10,745 nucleotides of DNA, from positions 1 to 10,745 of the forward strand of contig JAGHSU010000048.1 in the NCBI GenBank assembly GCA_018065685.1. Reading direction: 5' to 3'. Below are positions 5,924-10,745 of this stretch, one piece after another. Source of the stretch: Candidatus Methanocorpusculum equi. GTDB taxonomy: Archaea; Halobacteriota; Methanomicrobia; Methanomicrobiales; Methanocorpusculaceae. Below the pieces are notes generated by a model, which was given only the letters and a program-made list of their open reading frames with translations, was not told where the DNA came from and searched no databases. Numbering within the stretch: the stretch's first letter is position 1; each line of letters begins with the position of its first letter. The translations under genes were made by a program, and so were the position numbers.

Positions 5924-7948
5924 GCTTCAGGCCCTCACTGTTCTCCTGCTTCTCGTCATTGTCAAATTCTGTCAGCTTGCGGTCTACCCCTACCTCCGGC
6001 CTGCGCTTCCGAAAATCTACTACGGCCTTGCCTATCCGGTCTCGATTCTGCTGCTCACTCTTATCTCGTGGTATCTGGGACTTCTGCACCTTCCGGTCCA
6101 GCTTTCCTTAATCCCGTTCGCGGCCCTTCTCGCTTTTCCCTCTGGAAAAAACAGATTACTCTCTTCGAGATGCGGGAAAACGCGGTCTTTGATGTCATCT
6201 TTTTAGCGGGATTTGTGCTGCTTTTAGCGGTCAGATTTGCCTATCCGGGATTCGTTCTCTCGGGCGAAAAGTTCATAGACGCGGCGTTTCTGGGAAGCAT
6301 CATGAATAACCCCTCGGTCATTCCGGCAGACCCGTGGTTGGGCGGCGCTCCTTTAACCGTCTACTACTATCTCGGGCACTGGATGTGCGGAATTCTGGGA
6401 ATCCTTTCCTTCGGAAGCGCCGCTGTGGTCTTCAACCTGATGCTTCCATTGGTCTTCGGCCTTGCCGCAGTCTCCGCTTACTCAATAGGAGCCTGCCTCT
6501 TCGACCGGAGACTGGCATGGATCCCCACAATCGTCCTCCTTATCCCGAACATCGCCCTGTTTGTCCGGCTTGCTCTGGGAGATGGAATCACCACGGCGTT
6601 CTGGAACTCCACGCGGGTAATCGGGAGTATCCCCTCAGAGACCATCAACGAGTATCCGCTCTTCTCGTTTATCTTCGGCGACCCGCACGCACACGTGCCC
6701 GGCTGCTTTAACCAGCTTCTCTTCATCTGCCTTCTGACCGTTCTGCTCGTAAAATGGCGGGAGCTTCCGGTCTACGGAAAGTATCTCCTGGCGGTTCTCA
6801 TGTCCCTTTCGCTCGGGACAATGCCTGCTATGAACGCCTGGGATGTGTTAATCTATGCCCCGCTCTATCTTGCGGCGGCAGGGGTTGCGGTTTTCCTGAT
6901 GGTAAAAGACCGTGAGGGAATCTCCCGCCATGATATCCTGCCGCTTCTGCTTGTGCCGTTCCTTTCGATTCTTTCCTATGGGCCGTATCTTTTCCAGCTG
7001 CTTTCATCCGGCATATCCTCAATTGACGGTATCGGCATTGTTACCGCTCCTTCTGCACTGCCGCTGTTCCTCGGGGTGTGGGGAATCCTGCTGTTCATCG
7101 TTTTCCTGGACTGCATTAAGACCCTGAAAAAATACTGGTGGCTTGTCGTCATCCCGGTTGTTCTCTTCTTCTTCGGATACGGGGCAGCAGGAGTCTGTAT
7201 CTTCCTCCTTCTCCTGCTTCTGCTCAAAAAAGATAAGCACGTGGATACGTTTTTTGCGGCGGCGGGCTGTATCCTGCTGATTCTGATGGAGATAATCTAT
7301 CTCAATGACTATATGTGGGACCCGTACGAGCGGATGAACACCGTGTTTAAGGTCGGTTTTATCTGCTGGTTTATTCTGGGGTCGTCTGCATTTATGATGA
7401 TAGGAAGATGGATAAGGGGCAGGTTTGCCGGGGTCTCGCGAAAGCGGTTTTTAGCAGTTGCGGGAATCGTCTATCTGGCAGTCATTGTTGTCCTTACCGG
7501 GTGCGCCCTCGGCTACTCGGAGGGAAACGGCGGGACGCTCGACGGGACGGCGTGGCTTTCCGCCTGCCACCCGTCGGATGCCTGGGGCATCTCCTGGCTC
7601 GAAGAAAACGCGGCGCACGGGGACGTGGTCGTGGAGGCCGCAGGGACCTCATATGAGTATTCTTCGCGTATCTCCTCCATGACCGTCCTTACGACGCCTC
7701 TCGGGTGGGAGGGGCATGAGAAGATATGGAGGCCGGATGATGCGGCAGTCGATGCGGTCGTTGCTGATTTGAAGGAGATGTATGAAAATCCGGCACGTAC
7801 GACGCAGCTGATGGATACGTATAATGTGAAGTATCTCTTTGTCGGCGAGGTGGAGCGGGCTAAGTATGATGTGCAGCTGCCTGAGGAAGGTCTTGAGCGG
7901 GTGTTTTCTGTACCCGGGTGCAGGATTTATCAGCGGGTGCAGGGGTAG
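5913..7948 (+). CDS. DUF2298 'YYY' membrane protein, reading frame interrupted by a -1 shift
   Basis: Two frames together encode one polytopic protein of about 678 residues. The first frame (5913-6206, AGGAAG ribosome binding site) carries three membrane segments, ending ...FAALLAFPSGKN, and stops at TAG 6204. The second frame (open from 6068, ending 7948) becomes protein-like only from about 6146 (KKQITLFEMREN...) and carries about ten more membrane segments. Family marks are visible: AVFDVIFL, SGEKFIDAAFL, ADPWLGGAP, the YYY motif LTVYYYLGHW (YYY at 6362-6370), FNLMLP, and near the C-terminus ISSMTVLTTPLGWEGHEKIW and YNVKYLFVGEVERAKYD. DUF2298 proteins (also named Chlor_Arch_YYY) are membrane proteins thought to resemble GT-C glycosyltransferases; function is unproven. 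The shift coincides with A-AAA-AAC at 6146-6152. If it is not bypassed, ATG 6170 (MRENAVFD) could start a protein lacking the first three helices. It could also be a sequencing error in A6. The start overlaps the flippase gene by 11 bases. Confidence 0.8.
6146..6170 (+). promoter_or_regulatory. Candidate -1 frameshift site (A-AAA-AAC) with small downstream hairpin
   Basis: In the first DUF2298 frame the codons read GGA AAA AAC, giving the heptamer A-AAA-AAC in exactly the phase needed for -1 slippage. After slipping, the next codon is CAG at 6152, which is the frame carrying the rest of the protein. Seven bases downstream, TCTC (6160-6163) can pair with GAGA (6167-6170) around TTC. The hairpin is weak, so stimulation by it is uncertain. 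Confidence 0.45.
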
Positions 7949-7959
7949 TCAGTCCGTTG

Positions 7960-8148
7960 CTGTAACTTTCAATCCGGGTGTTCTTTGCGGTTGTTGGACT
8001 GGTTATTGCGGCTTCTAAGCGCGAATGCGCGTTCAAGCACCCGCACCGTCAATTGCAACCATGGGGGGTAACAGCCGCATGGACCGGGCAGCGGAACGGG
8101 TAGAACAACCGCGAAGAACACCCGCGGGATACTGCTGAATAGTTACAG
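7960..8148. repeat. 189-bp inverted-repeat element
   Basis: The left arm GGGTGTTCTTTGCGGTTGTT (7976-7995) is the reverse complement of 8104-8123 with one mismatch. Outside it, CTGTAACT (7960-7967) pairs perfectly with AGTTACAG (8141-8148). The interior (7996-8103) holds a small GCGC-GAAT-GCGC hairpin (8020-8030 region) and no gene. It may be a MITE-like insertion or a structured transcript. No target-site duplication is evident. Confidence 0.6.
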
Positions 8149-8225
8149 TAAAATCACGCCAAACAGCAAAGTGAAATCTCGCCAAATCACAAAGTAAAAT
8201 TGCGCCAAACAGCAAAGTGTACGTT
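8145..8225. repeat. 23-bp direct repeats, three and a half copies
   Basis: Three full units start at 8157, 8180 and 8203, each exactly 23 bases and each opening CGCCAAA and containing CAAAGT. A half unit at 8145-8156 precedes them. Because 23 is not a multiple of three, the array is not coding. The regular spacing of about two helical turns resembles an operator or iteron array. It lies about 115 bases upstream of the ribosomal operon promoter and abuts the inverted-repeat element. Confidence 0.75.
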
Positions 8226-8318
8226 CCGGCGGCGGGTAAATATACCTCTTTCCGCCCGGGTTTCGGAGAAATACGGGCCGCACAGCCCTTTTCGTCTTTC
8301 CAGCCGAACAAACCATAC

Positions 8319-8346
8319 CTTTAAACGTGTACAAATCCAATATATA
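8319..8346 (+). promoter_or_regulatory. Promoter of the L7Ae ribosomal operon
   Basis: AATATATA at 8339-8346 is the best archaeal TATA box before the operon and would start transcription near 8368-8372, giving a leader of about 70-75 bases. CTTTAAAC at 8319-8326 is a second candidate. A small GACAT/ATGTC inverted repeat follows at 8362-8377, around the likely start site. Confidence 0.55.
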
Positions 8347-8400
8347 CAGCACTCCTTAACGGACATGTAAAAATGTCGTATCATTTTTCATAACCGCTGA

Positions 8401-8438
8401 TGAGCTATGAGGGGGGCAAAACCCCTGAGTGAAGTGAT
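8401..8438 (+). promoter_or_regulatory. Kink-turn-like leader element before the L7Ae gene
   Basis: The RNA can form a stem of G8411-U8426 and G8412-8415 with C8422-8425, closed by a GCAAAA loop. Directly below it, G8409-A8410 faces G8427-A8428, which is the tandem sheared G-A arrangement of a kink-turn. Three unpaired bases UAU (8406-8408) form the bulge, and C8405-G8429 then G8404-U8430 begin the second stem. The Shine-Dalgarno GTGAT (8434-8438) follows immediately. L7Ae binds kink-turns, so this is a plausible autoregulatory site. The second stem is short and imperfect, which is the weak point. Confidence 0.5.
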
Positions 8439-8442
8439 TACT

Positions 8443-8811
8443 ATGGGTAAGATTTACCAGATGTTTGAGGTTCCGGAGGATCTCCAGAACAAGGCTCTTG
8501 AAGCATTAGAGCTTGCACGCGACACAGGAAAGATTAAGAAAGGCGCAAACGAGGCAACCAAAGCCGTCGAGCGCGGAACTGCAGAGATTGTCTTAATCGG
8601 CGCAGATGTCTCCCCCGAAGAGATTGTCATGCACATCCCGGGACTTGCAGACGAGAAAGAGATTCCGTTTATCTTCATCTCCAAGCAGGCAGACCTTGGA
8701 GCAGCATGCGGACTTTCTGTCGGATGCACAGCAGTTGCAATCGTTAAATCCGGAAAGGGCAAAGAGATTGTTGACGCTCTCGCCGGCCAGATCAAGGCAC
8801 TGAGAGGATAA
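8443..8811 (+). CDS. rpl7ae: Large ribosomal subunit protein L7Ae
   Basis: The 122-residue protein has the usual archaeal length. It binds kink-turn RNA in 23S rRNA, box C/D and H/ACA guide RNPs and archaeal RNase P. The RNA-binding stretch [13 protein letters not shown] (33-45) holds the Asn, Glu and Lys that contact the sheared G-A pairs. The specificity loop near [15 protein letters not shown] (86-100) is intact. I chose ATG 8443 ([11 protein letters not shown]) rather than an in-frame ATG at 8407, because family proteins start here, GTGAT lies just upstream, and 8407 falls inside the leader structure. It heads the operon with S28e, L24e and Ndk, only 4 bases before the next start. Confidence 0.97.
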   Translation: MGKIYQMFEVPEDLQNKALEALELARDTGKIKKGANEATKAVERGTAEIVLIGADVSPEEIVMHIPGLADEKEIPFIFISKQADLGAACGLSVGCTAVAIVKSGKGKEIVDALAGQIKALRG

Positions 8812-8815
8812 GCCC

Positions 8816-9025
8816 ATGGCAGACGACGCAACGCCAGCAGAAGTCATTGAGGTCATCGGACTTACCGGCATGCACGGCGAAGCAGCCCAGATTAAGTGCA
8901 GAGTCCTCGACGGCGTAAACAAGGGGCGTATCATCACCCGTAACACCTTCGGTCCTATCCGTGAGGGTGACATTCTGATGCTCCTTGAGACAGAACGTGA
9001 AGCAAAGAAACTTTCGAGACGGTGA
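8816..9025 (+). CDS. rps28e: Small ribosomal subunit protein S28e
   Basis: The 69-residue protein is the archaeal/eukaryotic S28e, an OB-fold protein of the small subunit near the mRNA exit. The conserved run [20 protein letters not shown], and further on the [12 protein letters not shown] and [12 protein letters not shown] ends, are diagnostic. Length matches the family. It starts 4 bases after the L7Ae stop, with GAGAGGAT as likely ribosome binding site, and ends in a stop that overlaps the Shine-Dalgarno of L24e. Confidence 0.97.
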   Translation: MADDATPAEVIEVIGLTGMHGEAAQIKCRVLDGVNKGRIITRNTFGPIREGDILMLLETEREAKKLSRR

Positions 9026-9030
9026 GATAA

Positions 9031-9222
9031 ATGGTTGATGTATACACCTGCAGCTACTGCGGAAAGCAGCTTGAGCCCGGAACAGGCAAGCTCTTTGTAA
9101 GAAAGGACGGTGCTGTCTTTTACTTCTGTTCCTCCAAATGCCAGAGCAACTATAACTTAGGCAGAATCCCGCGCCGTGTTGCATGGACTGCAGCAGGCAG
9201 AAAGGCACGCGGAAAGGAGTAA
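9031..9222 (+). CDS. rpl24e: Large ribosomal subunit protein L24e
   Basis: The 63-residue protein is the short archaeal L24e. It carries a four-cysteine zinc ribbon: CSYC at 7-10 and CSSKC at 33-37, so all four ligands are kept. The basic C-terminus ([19 protein letters not shown]) suits rRNA binding. GGTGAG, overlapping the S28e stop, is 5 bases before the ATG, giving coupled translation. Confidence 0.96.
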   Translation: MVDVYTCSYCGKQLEPGTGKLFVRKDGAVFYFCSSKCQSNYNLGRIPRRVAWTAAGRKARGKE

Positions 9223-9226
9223 GACG

Positions 9227-9676
9227 ATGGAGCAGACTTTCGTGATGGTTAAGCCGGACGGAGTCCAGAGAGGACTTATCGGCGAGATTCTTTCACGGTT
9301 TGAGAAGAAAGGATTCAAGATTGCAGCAGCAAAGTTCGGTTTCCTTTCCGACGAGGTTGTCGACCAGCACTACGCTGAGCATGTCAACAAGCCGTTCTAC
9401 CCCGGTATGAAGGCATACATTATGAGCGGACCTGTTTTCCGCTTTGTTCTCGAAGGAGAGAATGTAATCGCCGAGGTCCGTAAGATGAACGGCGCCACCA
9501 GACCGGCAGAGGCAGCCCCGGGTACTATCCGCGGCGACTTTGCATTATCTGTCGGCAAAAATGTAATCCACGCAAGCGATGCACCTGAGAGTGCGGCACG
9601 CGAGATTGCGCTTCATTTCAGTAAGGATGAGCTCGTTTCTTACACTAAGATTGACGAGTGTCAGCTTTACGAATAA
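9227..9676 (+). CDS. ndk: Nucleoside diphosphate kinase
   Basis: The 149-residue enzyme passes the terminal phosphate of ATP to other nucleoside diphosphates through a phosphohistidine. The start [20 protein letters not shown] and the catalytic segment [12 protein letters not shown], with His115 as the phosphate carrier, are intact. RGDFAL (102-107) is also conserved. I chose ATG 9227 because AGGAG (9215-9219) sits 7 bases upstream and family proteins start here; an upstream in-frame ATG at 9176 would overlap L24e. It is the last gene of the ribosomal operon. In many archaea the initiation factor gene infB follows, but here a terminator does. Confidence 0.97.
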   Translation: MEQTFVMVKPDGVQRGLIGEILSRFEKKGFKIAAAKFGFLSDEVVDQHYAEHVNKPFYPGMKAYIMSGPVFRFVLEGENVIAEVRKMNGATRPAEAAPGTIRGDFALSVGKNVIHASDAPESAAREIALHFSKDELVSYTKIDECQLYE

Positions 9677-9712
9677 ATTTTTTATTTTTTTGTTGGGTTT
9701 TTTGTTTTAATT
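9677..9712 (+). terminator. T-rich terminator of the ribosomal operon
   Basis: Directly after the ndk stop codon come runs of T7, T7, T6 and T4 in about 35 bases, interrupted by A or GTTGGG. Such T-tracts are the standard intrinsic terminator in archaea. Nothing coding follows closely, which fits the end of the operon. Confidence 0.8.
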
Positions 9713-9963
9713 CTGTTGGCGGTCCGGCCGTTGTTGTATCCGTCGATGCAGGTGGGAAAACGGAAAAATTTGCGGTAATTTGCGTATCTTTCGGACACCC
9801 ACATCGACCAGTACAGCATCTTCAACGAGCACCCACGGCTATAGGGATGCGAAACGGAAATAAAACACAAAACAGAAACAAAACAGCCCTGAAAAGGGTG
9901 GGGATAAGGGTTTCCCGGCATCCCCGGAACCGGTCAGGATAAATGACAGCATCCATTCCGGCC
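9713..9963. other. Gene-free stretch with nested hairpins
   Basis: No gene is supported. TCGAT (9743-9747) and GTGGG (9752-9756) can pair with CCCAC and ATCGA at 9798-9807. CCCT-GAAA-AGGG (9887-9898) is a stem with a GNRA tetraloop. It is followed by GGGGAT (9900-9905) pairing with ATCCCC (9920-9925) around an inner GGG-TTT-CCC. GGGATGC (9844-9850) can alternatively pair with GCATCCC (9918-9924). A structured RNA is possible, but no known family is recognised and there is no clear promoter. Confidence 0.4.
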
Positions 9964-10221
9964 ATGATGATCAAAAATTAAATTTTATCATATATCTATA
10001 TGCATTCTCAGGATAAATAGTTTACCCTCATTGCAAATCACGGTCGTCTCAGGCCGCAGAAAACGGCAGGAGCACTTTGAAATGATAGTAATGAGGAGGA
10101 GAATCCTCATCACAATCATTTTAGCCAAAGTACTGTGCCACGCCCGCCGCTGACTCTTAGCGCTGTCGTTTCTAAAAGTAACTGACAGGCGGATGATAAT
10201 ATTTAATTTTTGAATCATAAT
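9964..10221. mobile_element. MITE-like 258-bp element with 28-bp terminal inverted repeats
   Basis: Left arm 9964-9991 and right arm 10193-10221 are reverse complements over 26 positions, with two mismatches and a one-base gap; the shared core is ATTTAATTTTTGA. The middle contains a long stepped hairpin centred near 10100 (listed separately). No transposase is encoded. No target-site duplication is evident at the ends. A large diverged palindrome or the decayed end of a larger element are alternatives. Confidence 0.5.
10065..10139. repeat. 75-nt stepped hairpin
   Basis: Four nested paired segments are separated by symmetrical internal loops: GGCA/TGCC (10065-10068 with 10136-10139), ACTTTG/CAAAGT (10074-10079 with 10126-10131), AATGAT/ATCATT (10081-10086 with 10115-10120) and ATGAGGA/TCCTCAT (10091-10097 with 10104-10110). 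The loop is GGAGAA. It looks like a structured RNA or the core of the surrounding inverted-repeat element. Confidence 0.65.
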
Positions 10222-10307
10222 AATTCAGCACCCCATACGGAGTACCATATCTATCTATGAATGGCCTGCGGATAAAGCTGTCTCCTCGCCTCAAAACCCC
10301 GCAGAAA

Positions 10308-10437
10308 CCGGCGAAAAAACGTGTGCCAAAATGTACATCTTTTTAGCACAATTTTATGCGGCAGGGTATCCGGGAGTTGTTTTTGTACAGAATGTGTGCC
10401 AAAAAGATGTACATTCCGGCACACATTTTTTCATCGG
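10308..10437. repeat. Mirror pair of 43-nt palindromic arms with outward T-runs
   Basis: Positions 10321-10350 are the reverse complement of 10395-10424 at 27 of 30 bases, and the match continues at 10 of 13 bases into 10308-10320 and 10425-10437. Each arm is itself palindromic (TGTGC...GCACA or TGTGTGCC...GGCACACA) around ATGTACAT. Each ends outward in a run of six T on its own strand. A further TGTACA lies in the 44-base spacer (10384-10389). They could be paired operators, outward-facing terminators or a small mobile repeat. Confidence 0.65.
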
Positions 10438-10530
10438 AAGAATGGGACTGAACAGGGATTTTCCGGACGCGCAGAGTCGGGTGGACAGGGAGTAAGAGCC
10501 GCACTGAATGGGCTCGCGGAACGGTAACAG

Positions 10531-10682
10531 GCATCGCCAGTCCTTCGGACGTGGCTCAAGCTGCTGTGCCTGCGGCACGAGAGCGCCCGCATGCACTTCG
10601 TGCCTGCTTTAGCTTCGAGACTCCGTCTCTCGCAGCCTGCACGCCTCTGGCGTTGCAGCATGTCCGAAAGGACTGGCGATGC
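10531..10682. repeat. 152-bp element: 20-bp inverted arms enclosing a chain of mini-hairpins
   Basis: The outer arms 10531-10550 and 10662-10682 pair over 20 bases with one bulged A. Inside and at the arms are six small hairpins: GTCC-TTC-GGAC (10540-10550), GTGCC-TGC-GGCAC (10566-10578), GCAC-TTC-GTGC (10593-10603), GAGAC-TCC-GTCTC (10617-10629), ACGCC-TCT-GGCGT (10641-10653) and GTCC-GAAA-GGAC (10662-10673). On the minus strand the first four have loops GAA, GCA, GAA and GGA closed by C-G. It is not a recognised RNA family and shows no convincing open frame. Confidence 0.7.
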
Positions 10683-10745
10683 TTGAGGGGGAGAACGCAG
10701 ACCTCAGTTACAACCACGACGAGCAAACCCACACTAAAATCCATT

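Noticed and set aside
8033..8384. Minus-strand frames of 65-92 residues across the repeat region
   Set aside because: They read through the 23-bp repeats, whose length is not a multiple of three, and have no ribosome binding site or recognisable domain.
8407..8442. Start of L7Ae at ATG 8407
   Set aside because: It would add 12 residues not seen in the family and falls inside the GC-rich leader hairpin. ATG 8443 has a ribosome binding site.
9713..9960. RNase P RNA, SRP RNA or tRNA in the gene-free interval
   Set aside because: I looked for their conserved cores, such as the T-arm GTTCRA stem and the SRP tetraloop region, and did not find them.
10082..10153. A 23-residue plus-strand peptide (M-I-V-M-R-R-R-I-L...) with AGGAG upstream
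   Set aside because: It lies wholly within the stepped hairpin, whose pairing explains the sequence better. No homologue is known to me.
9988..10218. A 76-residue minus-strand frame inside the 258-bp element
   Set aside because: It has no ribosome binding site, starts inside a terminal repeat and follows the hairpin; it is probably by chance.
10321..10661. Overlapping frames of 63-80 residues on both strands near the right edge
   Set aside because: They cross the palindromic arms and mini-hairpins on both strands equally, which points to structure-driven composition and not coding.

Overview
The window comes from an archaeal chromosome, most likely a methanogen of the order Methanomicrobiales (a Methanocorpusculum-like genome is a guess from memory of gene content and roughly 50% G+C). 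The evidence is archaeal-type ribosomal proteins (L7Ae, S28e, L24e) in the archaeal order L7Ae-S28e-L24e-Ndk, a CetZ-type tubulin-family protein, a DUF2298 membrane protein, archaeal TATA boxes and poly-T terminators.

Layout. Positions 1-446 hold the first codons of a possible minus-strand gene leaving the window, its hairpin-rich leader, and a minus-strand T-tract terminator. Positions 447-2728 (minus) are a two-gene operon: cetZ followed 8 bases later by a secreted, C-terminally membrane-anchored surface protein. A 139-base AT-rich divergent promoter region separates it from a plus-strand operon at 2868-7948: an FAD-dependent amine-oxidase/UDP-galactopyranose-mutase-like oxidoreductase, a GT2 glycosyltransferase, a PF03706/UPF0104 flippase-like membrane protein, and a DUF2298 'YYY' membrane protein. 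These four are tightly packed and look like a pathway that makes or moves a lipid-linked or surface glycan. The DUF2298 reading frame is broken by a -1 shift exactly at an A-AAA-AAC heptamer, so it is either a programmed frameshift, a sequencing error or a young pseudogene.

Positions 7949-8442 contain a 189-bp inverted-repeat element, an array of 23-bp direct repeats, the promoter of the ribosomal operon, and a leader that folds into a kink-turn-like motif directly before the Shine-Dalgarno of the L7Ae gene. L7Ae is itself a kink-turn binder, so autoregulation is likely. The operon L7Ae-S28e-L24e-Ndk runs 8443-9676 and ends at a strong T-rich terminator.

The last 1.07 kb (9677-10745) has no convincing gene but is packed with inverted-repeat structures: a 258-bp MITE-like element with 28-bp terminal inverted repeats and a central long hairpin, a 130-bp pair of mirror-image 43-nt palindromic arms each ending in a T-run, and a 152-bp element with 20-bp arms enclosing a chain of mini-hairpins, four of which carry C(GNA)G triloops on the minus strand. 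These non-coding elements, the frameshift site and the kink-turn leader are the most unusual content.
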